Assembly: GCA_030762895.1 (NCBI GenBank)
Contig: JAUPTC010000102.1
Coordinates: 36,870 to 100,869, forward strand
DNA: 64,000 bases
Source: Sophora flavescens
Lineage: Eukaryota; Streptophyta; Magnoliopsida; Fabales; Fabaceae
Direction: 5' to 3'
Shown: positions 43,601 to 55,694 of the stretch, one piece after another
Layout of the letters: each line of letters opens with the position of its first letter
Numbering within the stretch: the first letter of the stretch is position 1
Position numbers and translations under genes: made by a program
Notes under the pieces: generated by a model
Databases searched by the model: none
What the model was told of the DNA's origin: nothing
Seen by the model: the letters and a program-made list of their open reading frames with translations, nothing else

Positions 43601-45094
43601 TGAATTATTGATCAAAGAATCCTAAGTCTGGATCATTATTTTCCAGATAAGGATTATAATTGAATTCTTCAATTATTGGAGCTTCTTGTTCTTCTTCTTC
43701 ATTGTCGGACCCTATAGATGAAAGGGATTCTTTTAATAATTTTTTGTACTCAGATGGTGTAGAAGCATCGACATTTATTGAATAGGGGTTAATGCTTGGG
43801 ATGATGAACTAATGACTTCTTTTCCTTTTACTTGAGAAGGAGGTGTCTTTGGGGGTTCAAATGGTATATCTGCCTTTCTTGATTCTGCCTCGACCAAGTT
43901 TAATTTTCCAATCTTCGAACTTGGTTTCAACCACTTTTTCATTGAATTTCTTCCACCATGAAACGGTGCATACTGAACAAATGTGCTTGGGAAATGGCTC
44001 AAGCAAATGGGAATGATATTCGAAATTGAATTTAAGTAACCATGCAATTCCGAATTGAGCACAAAAATGAAGTAATTTCCCATAAATTGGTAATGATGGG
44101 GTTAATTGTTTATATTGGAAGTAAAGGTAGTAAAGTGAATTGGGGAGGATGTCAAGAGATAAGCCATGCATCCAGAACCATTCCATAAACCAATTAGGGT
44201 ATTTGGTTTGATTATTTGAGAAATTGAAATACCAAGAACGAAGGGGATTAGGCTGGTATAAAACTAATTCCCAGTGCTTTTTGATAATCCCAAGTAATTT
44301 TAGACTGGTGGGTCAAAGACCCTTGAAAATCTTTTGAATTTTGTTGGGCTTTGGCCCCAATCTGATAAAGACAAGACTCTTTGAATCCTACACTGTGAAT
44401 AGGAAATTATTCCTGGGGCATTTGGATTCTCATTTTGTGTTATTTCGACTGATTTGGTATCAATCAAAATATATTGGTAAAATGAGAGATTCTTTTCAAG
44501 ACCATGGACAGGAACCCATCCAAAGTTATTTGGAATTAATTGCTTGAGTAAATTCCAGGGATCTTCGGTAGAAGGATTCCCCATTTCTTGTTCTACCAAA
44601 GCATGTCTGGTATAGGCTGACTTTATTTTAGAGTTTAAGGGTTCTCTTTGGGCTAAATCTTTTATTGGGTTGGACTGGTCTTCTATTTCGGTATTGGGTT
44701 TAAATGGGCTTTGAGCTGGGCTTTTTGTGGGGTTATTTGGAGGATTATTTTGTGGAGTAGTCCTTCTGGTTAATTGAGAGGCAAAAGGAGCAAAGGAATC
44801 AGGGGTTAATTCTCTGGATTTGGAAGGGGTGGCCTCTCCTCTGACTGACCCACCTGGGCCTTGGATGCCATTTTCCTGTAGAAATTCTCTGGTTAAATAA
44901 TCAGGAATGAAATTATTTTCTCCTTTTAAATAATCGATTTCAAAATCAAAGTAACTTAATAAACTTTGCCATCTGACATAAATATGTTTGGAAACTAAAT
45001 TTTTAACATCTTTTTCCAAAACATCTTTTGCTGCTTTGTAGTAAATTCGAAGTAAAAATATTTTGTTTATTAAATCTTCTTGAAATTTCATCAT
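43600..45094 (-). pseudogene. Endogenous pararetrovirus RNase H C-terminus and second ORF, copy C
   Basis: On the minus strand RNase H ends FEIDYLKGENNFIPDYLTRE (near 44900). The frame then runs without a stop into the second-ORF leader (GSVRGEATPSKSRELTPDSF), ALVEQEMGNPSTEDPWNLLK, FGWVPVHGLEKNLSFYQYIL and DWGQSPTKFKRFSRVFDPPV. Shifts near 44310 and 43860 break it. Further parts are WFMEWFWMHGLSLDILPNSL, CAQFGIAWLLKFNFEYHSHL and an acidic tail with NDPDLGF (about 43640). In this copy polyprotein and second ORF read as one frame, unlike 40099; a one-base difference near the junction explains it. Confidence 0.8.
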
Positions 45095-45609
45095 ACATAG
45101 TACTATAGATAAAATTTCTTTTTTAATAGTACTATATTTTTCTTGAGAAGAAATCCAGAGACCAGAGTGATATCTGACAACTTGCTCAATTTTGGACTCT
45201 AGAAGGATTTGGAGTAGGATACCACCATATCCTTTTTCAGATGCATCTGTCTGGACAATAAGACTTGCATCGGGATGTGGAATTCCTAGACAAGGAAGTG
45301 ACTTGACATCCCAAAAAGAGGTTTACACTTTATCCTAAAGTGGGGAATAAATTCTGAGACATAATTCAAACATCCCAAAAATCTTTGTAATTGCTTTTTA
45401 TCTTTTAATTCATTTGGGAAATTATCAGTAAAAGCCATACTTCTGCTTATTGGAATTATTGTTCCTTGAAATATCTCATGACCCAAAAATCTTATTTTTG
45501 TTTGAAATAATTTTATTTTCTTGGCAGATATTACCAAGCTATTTCTTTTTATTGTTTCTTTAAAGATAATTAAATGTTTAAAATATTGTTCTAATGATTT
45601 TGAAAATAT
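45095..45609 (-). pseudogene. Endogenous pararetrovirus RT C-terminus and RNase H N-terminus, copy C
   Basis: The minus strand from 45609 reads DDVLIFSKSLEQYF, then MVISAKKIKLFQTKIRFLGH, LQRFLGCLNYVSEFIPHFRI, a frameshift near 45290, and the RNase H start (TDASEKGYGGILL near 45230). It is directly continuous with 51557-52313 once the LINE is removed. Confidence 0.85.
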
Positions 45610-45798
45610 TAGAACATCATCTTTTTTTTATAAGACTAGGAGTGCAAAGGCATCACCATAGAGAGGGACATCCCAACTAGATTGGCACCTCCGACTCTAC
45701 CAATCACTTGCAGCACCCCTTAAATTTATTCCCAAGAGAAAAAATAAAGAATACAAAATCATGGGGGGCATGGACCAATACCCATGAAAATCAAAGAA

Positions 45799-46521
45799 TC
45801 AAGTAAATATATAGCTAGGAAGACCTAATCTATCATGACTAAAGTTCTCCTGAATAAAATTAGGGACATAGCTCCACCAAGAGTTACATAGAGAGGTAAT
45901 TCCATAGTTGGCTAATTTGTCAGCACAACCGTTGCCCTCTCTATAGATATGAGTGACCATGAATAGTATATTGTTGGAGATTTGAAGACAGTTCCTCCAT
46001 CTATTCCTCAATATCCAAGGAACAATATGAATATATTTAAATGCTAAGACTACTAACATTGAATCACATTCCAACCAAAGCCTATGCCAGCCATTCCTAA
46101 AAGCAATCTCAATAGCTTGCATAGCAGCTTCTAATTTCGCATGAAGAGGAGAAGAGATACCCAGATAAGTGGCAAAACAACCAATGAGATGTCCTCTATA
46201 GTTTCTAAAAATCCCCCCACCAGCCATTTCTCCGGGAGAACCTTTTGAAGCACCATCTGTGTTGCACTTAGTCCAAGAAACCAAAGGAGGATTCCAAAAT
46301 ACCTCAAATATTTTTGGAGCTTTGCCTGGATGGCCAATCACTTTAAAAGACTTGAGAATAGATAGCTCCTCCATGGCAGAGCCGGAGGTTCCTTTTGATA
46401 GGTTGCCTGTTAAAGAAACAGACCCTATGATCATGTTAACGGCATGCTGAAAAGGTAGAGAGGCATTCTCAAATCTGGCTCTGTTCCTACAGGTCCAGAT
46501 TGCCCAGAGGACATTAATCAC
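45799..46521 (-). pseudogene. LINE ORF2 C-terminal RNase H domain
   Basis: A 240-codon frame on the minus strand encodes an RNase H of the plant non-LTR type. WTKCNTDGASKGSPGEMAGG holds the first Asp, LHAKLEAAMQAIEIAF the Glu, LWLECDSMLVVLAF the second Asp, and IYREGNGCADKLANYG the last His/Asp region. All key acidic residues are visible. It would remove RNA from the cDNA hybrid. Upstream, INVLWAIWTCRNRARFEN is the normal lead-in segment. The frame is broken from zf-RVT by a shift near 46520. Confidence 0.88.
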
Positions 46522-47786
46522 AGGCGCAAAGAACCGTATCTTTCATCTGGGCACTCCAATTTCTATTGTAGACTTCAAGAATGGCAAAGGGGGAGGAAGT
46601 ATCTATAGTGCATCCAAGCAAGGCACTAAGCCAACTCCAAAGCTGAGCTGCGTAGGCACAGGACAAAAACAAATGCTGAGATGTTTCCTCAGTTCTACCA
46701 CACAGACTACAAATGGAGACAGTAATGCATCCTCTTGCTTTGAGGTTTTCATCTGTGGGAAGTCTACTATGCAAGAATCTCCAAGCAAGAAAGGACCTGG
46801 AAGGTATGGAAGACCCTGCTGTTGAGGATTCTGAAACAGAAAAACTTCCTTGAATGATAGGCTACCCGAGCTTGAATGAGTCCAAACTAAGTGGTCCTCA
46901 CTATCAAACAAAGGGATAGAAACCTTTTCAATGTCTGAAATCACTATTGGATATCTTCTCCTCAACTCCTCAGGGATGGACCAAGCATTATTCTGGATAA
47001 ATGCATTAATTTTGGCCTGAAGGGCCAGGTGCATAATTTTTGGTATTTGCATCAAATCCACAATCTTCTGATGAAGTCACTTATCATGCCAGAAACAAAT
47101 CCGGTTACCTCTTCCAATCTGCCAAGTGCAAATCAACATAACCTGTTGGATGTTAGTTCTGTTTGCTGGCCAAAGAGGCGACTTAGCATAGTGTGCAGTA
47201 TGAATGTTGTCCCTGTAGAACCTGTTTTTGATAACATCTGCCCGTTGGCTAGAAGAGGTGAGCATATACCAAGTGAGCTTCAACATAGCTGCCTCATTAA
47301 TAGCTCTTAGGGATCGAATTCCCAATCCCCCTTCACTGAAAGGTTTGTAAAGAACTCTCCAAGCCACGACTTACCACCTTCTTCATATGGATGTCCCTGC
47401 ACCAAATGAAATTCTTTATCCAAGTGTCAAGAGTTTTTAGTAATGAGATAGGCCAAGCATATACATGAAAGCTGTATACTAGCTTGCCTTGGATTACATA
47501 TTTCACTAGCTGAACTCTCCCCATGATGGAGAGGAGATGTCCTTTCCAAGAAGCCGCTTTAAGCTTGATTCTCGTCCACAATTGTCCGAAAGTGAGCTCT
47601 CCTTAGCTTGCCTTTAAAGAGAGGAACCCCAAGATAGGTTAAAGGAAGATCACCCGCTGAGAAACCTAAGGTGCTAGAGATTGCAGCAATTCTACTAGCT
47701 GACAGGTTAGAGGCATAGAATTTACACTTCGGAAGGCTGAGATACTGCCCTGAAACAGCAGCATAATCATTGAACAGCTTCATCAA
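46514..47786 (-). pseudogene. LINE ORF2 middle region and zf-RVT domain, frameshifted
   Basis: Collinear minus-strand frames. YLSLPKCKFYASNLSASRIA and FSAGDLPLTYLGVPLFKGKL (47786-47600) are the RT thumb. TRIKLKAASWKGHLLSIMGR with VQLVKYVIQG comes next (47580), then MAWRVLYKPFSEGGLGIRSL (47360) and WTHSSSGSLSFKEVF (46900). Last is the zinc-binding segment RLPTDENLKARGCITVSICS with LCGRTEETSQHLFLSCAYA (46700). At least four frame changes show it is dead. Confidence 0.85.
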
Positions 47787-47789
47787 AAC

Positions 47790-48800
47790 CTATAGATTTC
47801 TCTTGCTGCCATTGCAGAAAACTAGCACATCATTTGCATAGAGTACATGGCTTGGAAGAATTAGTCCTTTTGTACCTTTCATTGGCTTCAAAAGACCTGA
47901 GGACATAAGAGCAGTAATACCTCTACTAAGCACCTCTTCAGCTATGCAAAAGAGTAAGGGAGACAATGGATCACCTTGCCTTACTCCTCTTTTGCAAGAG
48001 ATGTAACCAACTGGTTTCCCATTAACAGAAAATGAAAGCTTTGCTGATTTCAGAATGACCTTCACCCAAGAGTAGAACTTGTCATCAAAACCAAAAGCCT
48101 TCAGCACATTCAACAAGAAAGACCTATCAATGGTATCAAAGGCTTTTTTGATGTCAAATTTCAGCATTAAGTTGCCACCAAAAGCCTTATAGTCCAGAAG
48201 AATAACTGCCTCTGATGCCACACATATACAGTCACCAATTTGCCTCTCCTTGATAAACCCTCGCTGCTGCTCAAAGATGATTTTAGGGGTAATGGAAGCA
48301 ATCCTTTCAGCTAGAATTTTTGTTGTGATCTTAAATTGAAAGTTGACCAATGCAATTGGTCTGTAGTTTTCAATTTTATCAGCATTAGCTACCTTAGGGA
48401 TCAAGACAACCAGATTGGCATTTAGATTAGGAAGCAACCACCCTTGGTTGAAAAACTGCAGAACGTAACAACAAACATCACCGCCCACAATGCTCCAAAA
48501 TCTCCGAAAGAAGCATCCCCCAAAACCATCGTGACCAGGAGCTCCACTACCTTTCATGCTAAAAAAACAAGCACTTTGATCTCTTCATTGGAAGCGCAGA
48601 CCGGTGAGCAACTGTTATCTTCATCGCTGACTATCCTTGGAATGACCGAGTCAATGAGTCCATTCTCCAAACAATTGTTGTCAAAGGAGTAAAGAGAGGT
48701 GTAGTACTCAATTACATGTTGCTCTATATCAGCAGAATTTTCCAAAATCCGATCCTCAGATTTAAGCACTGTCATGGCTTTAGATGCAGCCCTTATCTTT
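47790..48800 (-). pseudogene. LINE ORF2 reverse transcriptase with altered active site
   Basis: The minus-strand frame holds APGHDGFGGCFFRRFW, NLVVLIPKVANADKIENYRP and IALVN, KFDIKKAFDTIDRSFLLNVL (motif A, first catalytic Asp), and GVRQGDPLSPLLFCIAEEVL (motif B). Motif C reads LYANDVLVF, where the family has (Y/F)ADD: the first Asp of the pair is Asn. A stop near 48560 separates the upstream part (ENSADIEQHVIEYYTSLYSF). The altered motif C and the stop mean no activity. Confidence 0.92.
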
Positions 48801-48809
48801 GCGATTCTG

Positions 48810-49901
48810 TGAAAATATGAAGTGTTCTTATCCCCACTAGTGTGCCATTGACCCTAGCTTTCTTTCCAAAAGCTTTCTTGAAAGGCAAGGGACCGTCAGT
48901 AAAACAACTTGAGCCTCGCCGCTTCTTCCATTCTCAACTCATCGAATAACCCGAGATGGAGATTTGTTCTTGAATTTTATCTACACCCAAAAGAGCCTCC
49001 TCAACTTTAACATGTACATTCCCAAAAACAGTTTTGTTCCAAGTTTTGAACTCAGCCTTTAAAGCTTTCAGCTTCTAAGTGAGGATAAACATAGGACAGC
49101 CAAAGAATTCCTTCTTCCACACCTCTTCCACTAGTTCGTGATGATCTTCATGGTTTGACAACATTTGAAAGTACTTAAAGGAGGATGGGAAAGTCTGCAT
49201 ACCTCTTTTCATGATCAACAACAATGGATGGTGGTCCTGACTTGCTTCTTGGCAGAGTGCAACAAACACTAGAGCTCCAAAAAGAAAGCCCTCATTGTTG
49301 CAGATTGTTCTCGTCCAGCTTTCTTTTCAAACAAAGACCACCTCTTCTACCATTTGACCAAGTAAAGGCAGCTCCTCTAGTGTTCGAGATGGATAAGATC
49401 ACAGCTGTCACCCAGCCCGAAACTCATCACAAGATGCTTTTAAAGGAAGGCAAGCTACCCCTTTGCTCATGAGACCCCAAAACTGAGTTAAAATCCCCAA
49501 TAAAGCACCAAGGGCCTTGGTTAGTCTATTGCAGATTGGCCAAGTTCAGCCATAGGTCTCTCCTCTTAACATGAGTTGTACTTGCATAAATGGCAGCCCA
49601 GATACACAACTTGATCATCAATATTTACAGACAAAGAACATATCAAGGGGAAATAGACAAAATGGCAGGTGACAAATGTTCGAGCATAAGCCCACATGTA
49701 TTTGGCAAACTGTCATTTCTATCATTCACAACAAAAGGTTTCAGCTTAAGTTGTTTCCATAAAGAAATAGGGATTTGATCCATGGAAATCCAAGGCTCTG
49801 ATAAATAAAAAGTCAGGTTTATGCAAACCACAAAACTCTTTAAGGACCAATTTAGTATCTAAATTACCAATACCTCTAACATTCCAATATAAAATCTTCA
49901 T
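48810..49901 (-). pseudogene. LINE AP-type endonuclease domain, degraded
   Basis: The minus strand begins MKILYWNVRGIGNLDTKLVL (49901), with the WNVRG motif at the start of plant L1 endonucleases, then LHKPDFLFI. Frames break several times. Near 49240 comes QEASQDHHPLLLIM (the SDHxPLL catalytic His region, here QDHHPLL), then PSSFKYFQMLSNHEDHHELV and GCPMFILT. The first catalytic part survives, but the domain is not contiguous. Confidence 0.8.
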
Positions 49902-50745
49902 GAGGCAAAGTTTAGAGGACCTGCTTTGGATCTTATGACACGACCTCGCAGATTGAACCACCGCTTATTCTTTTTCAGCCTTTGCTTCTTTTTCCGAGAT
50001 TTCGATAAGACTTTAGTGAAGCTAGGATACTCATTGCTCGTCTTGATTTCCTGGGCAGTAAAGAGGCATGCCCTCATCTAAATCATCCTCAATTCCATCA
50101 GCCAAGAATTTTGATTTCAGGAATGTTAATTCCTTCCGGACCTGGGATGAACATAACCCAGTGTGTGGTGTTGGGGGAACCATTAGTTGTAGACTCAAAA
50201 GAATCAGCTTGCATGTTGAGTGTCTAGAGAGTCGTGCACTATTTCATCATTAGTTATCGCTTTCGTGCTCAGAGATTTTGAGCCTAAGTTTCTAAAGGGT
50301 CAATTCGCACCAATGTAGCAAAGATTGTTATGGAGTATAAATTCATCAAAAACTACTACTCGCATCCTCACCATCATCGCCAGCAGGATTAGACACATCC
50401 CCGTATAGGGTGTTATTTTCATTATCGGTTAAGACACGATCATTTTGTACCAATGTAGCAAAGATTGTTATGGGTCTGTAGATTCATCAAAAACTACTAC
50501 TACATCATCCCCATCATCAACAAAGAAGATTAGGCCCATCCTGCTTTTGGCTCATTATCGGAGGGACATGATCTTCCGCCTTATCATCCTCATTAACCAA
50601 ATTCACCAAAGTCTGACCCAGACGCGATGATGAGCATTCCGCAATACTTTTTAGGTACATATATTGATTTTACCCTTTGTTGAGGTCGTTGTTCCCGACC
50701 AGACTTCGATGCTTGCTGCAAAATAAAGCCATCTTTCTTGTTACA

Positions 50746-51504
50746 TTATTCAATAGAATGACCAATTGATTGACAGGTTTTACAGAAAGAAAGCAATTTC
50801 TCATAAACAATTTCCACATAGAAGGCAAAATTGTCTCTTTCAACCATGATCACATTTGGGAGGGCCTTCGTGAGATCAACATCAACCAGTACACGAGCAT
50901 AATGGCCTAACACTCTATTTTTCGTTGCCTCATCCAAAGAAATTGGTGTTCCAACACCATTACCAATTTCAAAAAATAGTTTAGGGCGCCAGTATTCTTG
51001 TGGTAAATCATGAATGCGGATCCATGCTTGCAAATGAGTTTGCTTCTGTTTATTTGGATTGAAGTCTGGCATCCATTGAAACAATCTTAGAAGACCTGGC
51101 TTCAAATTCCATGATCCAACAGACCAGACTTTCCTTAAATCTTCTTGTGATACGAAGCAAAATTCATAATAGCCTTTTCCCAAAGGTATCATGTTCCAGT
51201 GAGTGAGTGGCTTCCACAGATTCAAAAGCTTTGCCTTCAAATCGGAAAACTTCATCGGCTTACTCCCTTTTTCCAACAGAATTCGACCCTGCAGGTTGCT
51301 TTTATAGGCTTGCAGCCCTTGTTGGTATTCGTCCTCTGAAATTTTGATCGAGATATGTTCCCCTTTGAGGCATGGTTTCAGCAGCTGAGACATTGGAACA
51401 TTGATCGAACTGCTTAAAGCTTGTGAGAAGGTTCTTGATTGAGGAAAATAAGAAGAAGCATGAGGGGGAGAAGAAGGGGGAGCGCCAGAAATTGCCATGG
51501 GCAA
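50746..51504 (-). pseudogene. LINE ORF1 (DUF4283-like, zinc knuckle)
   Basis: 252 codons on the minus strand. Residues 1-60 are a low-complexity leader. About 60-150 form the DUF4283-like RNA-binding fold (LLNLWKPLTHWNMIPLGKGY, VWSVGSWNLKPGLLRLFQWM). LQAWIRIHDLPQEYW and the segment ending VVDVDL-like VLVDVDLTKALPNVIMVERD are the typical continuation. The C-terminal knuckle CKTCQSIGHSIE is cut by a stop codon directly before the last cysteine. The domain normally packages element RNA. The stop at 50746-50748 is probably a mutation, since the following codons (TGT AAC AAG) continue the knuckle. Confidence 0.88.
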
Positions 51505-51556
51505 ACAAGATTGCGTCTGACTAAGCCATGATCATGCAAACCCTAGAACATCATCT

Positions 51557-52750
51557 AAATAAACAATAGTAAATTCAGAATGAGGACTTCAAATATGATT
51601 CATTATATTTTGGAATTCTGATGGAGCATTTTTTAATCCCATTGGCATCACATTCCATTCGTAATGACCAAAAGGAACTGTAAAAGCAGTTTTATAATTA
51701 TCTTCTTCTTTTAACTTTATTTGATAAAATCCATATTTCATGTCGAATTTAGAGAAGATAATTCCATCATATAATCTTTTTAGTAAATCCCTTTTATTAG
51801 GGATTGGATATCGAATCCATTTTAAAACCTTATTTAGTGGTTTATAATTTATAACCATTCTTAGCTCACCTCTTTCTATTTCAGATTGTTTATTAACATA
51901 GAAGGCAGTGCAACTCCATGGGGACTTGCTTGGCCTAATTAATTTTTTATTCAAGAAACCTTTTATTTCTTTTTTGCAAAATTCTAAAGTTTCATTATTC
52001 ATTTGAATAGGTCGAGCTTTAGTTGGGATTTTACTTTCATGAAAATCATCTTCATATGGCAGGGATACCATATGAGTTTTTTTCTCCCAGAAAGCATTGG
52101 GAACCTTTGAACAGACTTCATTTTCAAAATCTTTTTGTAGATTCGTTATTTTTTCTTTTATTAAAGGATCTTGTAATTGTTTTTCTATTTTAGCATAAAG
52201 AATTTCTTTTTGAAGAACCCCTATTTGATTTTCTTTTCTTTTGATGATAGTTAAGAAATTCTTTTCTTCTATGTTATCATTTATATTATTCAATTCTTTT
52301 GTCTTTATTGGATTTATAAATTCGAATAATATTTTTGATTATCTTTTATAGTTTTTATTCCTTCTTCCGTTATTTGAAGAGGATAAAGTTGTGTTAAAAA
52401 AGGAGTTCCTAATATTATTTGTTCTGAAGTATCTTTAACAAGAAGGAAAGAGTTTTTGAAACAAATTCCCTTGTTACAAATACTTGCTTCTTCTAATTTA
52501 TAACTTACTTGTAATTTTTGATTTTTTGTTGTATATAATTTTTGAATTGTTTTTTGGTAGTATTGGGTAGGAATTAGACCTTCCTGAATGCAATTAAGGT
52601 CTGCTCCTGAATCAATTAAGGCAATAAATGGCTGATGGAAAGATTTATTAATTTTTAGATTTACCTTTACATGCCATTTTTGTTGCATAGTTTTTATTCT
52701 TAAAAAGAAATTTGTTTCTTCATTGTAAGGAATTTCAAATTCTTTTTCTT
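51557..52750 (-). pseudogene. Endogenous pararetrovirus protease and RT N-terminal part, copy C
   Basis: On the minus strand the protease (QPFIALIDSGADLNCIQE, catalytic DSG; 52688-52314) and RT (KARPIQMNNETLEFCKKEIK; IRYPIPNKRDLLKRLYDGII; VPFGHYEWNVMPMGLKNAPS) end at SEFTIVYLDDVL, where the LINE enters. Frames break near 52313 (a one-base shift after the protease) and at about 51587 (stop in NIMNHI). It is the direct upstream half of 45095-45609. Confidence 0.87.
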
Positions 52751-52752
52751 GA

Positions 52753-55040
52753 TCAAATTGTGTGGAGGAAGAATTGGAAATAGTTTTTCCCTTTCCCTTC
52801 CCTTAAGGATTTTTGAAAATTTTGTTGCAAAATTTTGTATTTGTTTTTCAAATCAGCAATTTCATTTTTTAAACTTTTAACTTCTTTATAAAGAAATGAA
52901 AGGCTCATTGGTTCTTGATTAAAAGAAGACTCGTGGATTGCCCGAGGATTTAATATATCTTTTAAATTATAGCCAGTAAATTCTTTGTTTGTTACTTCTT
53001 GAGTTTCTAATTCTTTATATTTTTCAAGCATTGCATGTTTGACTTGTGGGTCATCTATTTGACCAACTAGGTCAAGCAAGACTCTTGCCTCTTTGGAAAT
53101 AACATTAATTGTAAATTTACAATCGCAATTATCTCTAAGACAACCACAACTTAAACATCCGACATCGTAATCGAGGATGTTTCTTGATTCTCGATAAATT
53201 ATTTCTTGTTCATCTTCGTAAGATGAGTCAACAGAGGATTCTGTTTCATAGAGTAAAATTTTAGCAATTTGTTCTTTAATTTCATCATCCATTTTAAGTT
53301 CTTTAATTTTTTGTTTTACTCTACAATCTCTTGCCATGTGCGACCACATTTAGAACAAATTATATTTTTCTTGAATCCTTTATTATATGTTTTATTATAA
53401 GTTTTATTCTTAGCTTTCTTATAAGGATTAATAGGCTTTTCTACTGGTGCATTTTTATTATATCTTTTATAACTTCTAAATTTTTTAGGCTTAGTTCTTC
53501 TTTGTTTAGAAGGAGGAGTTAATTTCTCATAGCCAAATTGTTCACGTAAATTTCCCAATTCTTTATTATTGGTTTTACTTTCAAATTTGGCTTGCCTATG
53601 CATTTTAATATCAGGACAAAACTGTAAACCTGTTTTGTTTATTATTGATATTATTCTTCCATAAGTTAATTCTTCTAAAGGAGTACCTGGGTACTGAGTT
53701 TAATTTGAGATCTTACTTTTGAGCAAAATTTTTGGGAAGACCCGAAATGAATCTGTCTTTCCAATATGCTTCTCTACAACTGCTCTTGTGTAAATTTTTG
53801 TTAAGAAATTATCTTTATACCATCTAAATTCTCCAAGGGTTGGACAATAAATATTAATAAGGATTTCAATGGATCTATCTACAAAAACATTTAGCGCCAC
53901 TAATGAATGCGTGTGAAATTGCAAATATTAAAGCTTCTACCCGCTGGTCTATTTGGATTTCAACAGGTCGACCTTGTTCATTATTTCTTATTTCAGATTT
54001 TGTAAAGGAGAGAACTGTTTGCCTATTTGATTCTCTCAAATTATTATCCCACCATCCTTTAAGGCTTCCCCGTGAAACCTTGGATTATTAATTTAACAGA
54101 TGCTTAAGGCATTATTTCTTTTTTGCTCTATAGGCTGTAGCCGCCATTGACATTTCTTCTAATTTTCTCATTATTTGATGTTCTGAAAATCCGTCTATAA
54201 TACATTCTACAATTCCTTCTCCAAGATATTGAGAAGCATTATCTAACATATTATCCTCAAATTGTATGTCGTAATGTAGGTCCTGTGATAATAATTTCTT
54301 GAAGTGGGATATGTTTTTGAAGTATTTTTTATTTTATTAATTGTATCTATTTCTCGTATCATCGGATTGTTTTTCTAATTCTAAAATATCCTCCTTTTTT
54401 ATCATATTTAATTTTGATGATGATAATTTTAATGAAGATAATCTTTTGTTAATTTCATCCAGGAGTTCACTACTGGATTCCTTTCCTATTTTAATATCTT
54501 TTATTTCTAATCTGACAATTTGTAAGGAGTTATTAATGATTTTCCTAATTTTTTAGAAGAAGTTTCTTCTTTTTGTGGTAAATCATTTTCTTCAGAAGTA
54601 CTTGCTACTTCATATAAAAGTTGATTTGTATAGTTTAGCCAATGTTGAATATTTTTTATATCATTTCGATTAGGTTGTTGATCAGTTAAAACTTTAGTAA
54701 CTTCTTTCATGACTTTGAAAGGGGAAGCTGTTATTTCAACATTATCAATATTTGGAAAGGTTATTTCTTCCAAAGGGGGAATTACCAAAATAACCTCTTT
54801 ACCTTTAGTTGTTTTCCAAATTTTTCTGGAAGAATTTAATGTATTTATTTCTAAATTTTTAAAACAGTGTTTTTCAAACCATGTGAAGTAGGGAATGTTG
54901 TCATCCTCTACCTCCTCGAGATAAGCGTAATAGGATTCCCTATAATGCTTTATCTCTGATTGTGAAAAAGTAGAAAAGAACCATTTTCTTTTCTCTTCAT
55001 TTATTGGTTTCATAAATTCTTTATGTAGTTTGTTTATCAA
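52753..55040 (-). pseudogene. Endogenous pararetrovirus coat-protein region, copy C
   Basis: On the minus strand INKLHKEFMKPINEEKRKWF and YFTWFEKHCFKNLEI start at 55040. The lysine/glutamate-rich stretch and the core follow (about 54600-53950), then RQAKFESKTNNKELGNLREQ. The zinc knuckle reads CSKCGRTWQEIVE because seven bases present in copy B (TCCAGCA, plus strand, in 41450-41457) are missing at about 53341. The acidic part KMDDEIKEQIAKILLYETES and DVGCLSCGCLRDNCDC close it. Many single-base changes break the frame. It is bounded by the movement-protein remnant above. Confidence 0.85.
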
Positions 55041-55694
55041 TGTAAAATTTTGTTATTACAAAACATTGATTTGGGGTTTCAAAACTCGACACTTCGGATA
55101 GAGTCGAAGACTCTCTCTGAAGTTCCTGGTTGAACTGATTGTGGGGTTTCAACCCCGTATTTTGGTTGTGGAGTAACAGGATGATCTCTCACTCCCCGCT
55201 AATCTTAATGAACGACAAGAAATATTTGTTTTCATATGCTTTTGGAGAAATATTTGTTTTCATAGTTTTGTAATATATTTTGTATATTATCGCTATGGGA
55301 TAGGAATTGGGATTCCAAATTCCTTACTTTATTTTAATATCCAATTTGATATTATGTTTGTTTTTGCCAAGACTTTCAAGAGACATTGTATAATTTGGAA
55401 AATTATTGAAAAAATTTGGACCATCATGAAGATTGGTCTCAATTATTGATAGTACTTGATCCTCGAACCTTGTAGGTCGAAGTATCTCTAAGCATACACA
55501 CACAGTGTGTCTATGCCTAATCTATGTAATGGTTTAATTGCAACTTGTATTAAGCCAATATACAAAAACTTATATTTTTGCTTATGTTCTTTAAGCATAG
55601 ATAAATTCAAAAGATTTAAACTTTCTTGAGTTTTATCTACCTTAATTGTATATTTAGCAGTTTTAATTATAAAATCAGATTTAAATTTATCCAT
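55041..55694 (-). pseudogene. Endogenous pararetrovirus movement-protein N-terminal fragment, copy C
   Basis: The minus-strand frame begins MDKFKSDFIIKTAKYTIKVD at 55694 and reads FLYIGLIQVAIKPLHRLGID, then shifts frame at a GT run (about 55500). Another frame continues RFEDQ-like coding and VRYYQ...ETNLHDGP (about 55440). The pattern HIGLIQVAIKPLxRxGID is the 30K-type movement-protein core of caulimovirids, which modifies plasmodesmata. The N-terminal ~60 residues present at 56947 are missing, because the ORF2 tail is joined at 55694/55695. Confidence 0.75.

Larger units (their letters stand above)
45623..51543 (-). mobile_element. L1-type LINE retrotransposon, near full length
   Basis: 5921 bases on the minus strand, starting GGGTTTGCATGATCATGG (51543) and ending in a short A run (45623-45629 on the complement). 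TAGAACATCATCT flanks it at 45610-45622 and 51544-51556, a 13-bp target duplication. In order it holds ORF1 (DUF4283-type domain plus zinc knuckle), AP-type endonuclease, reverse transcriptase, zf-RVT and RNase H, all frameshifted or with stops. The order is that of plant L1 elements with a C-terminal RNase H. Confidence 0.95.

Noticed and set aside
48444..48692. Plus-strand frame opposite the LINE reverse transcriptase
   Set aside because: A shadow of the minus-strand RT coding sequence.
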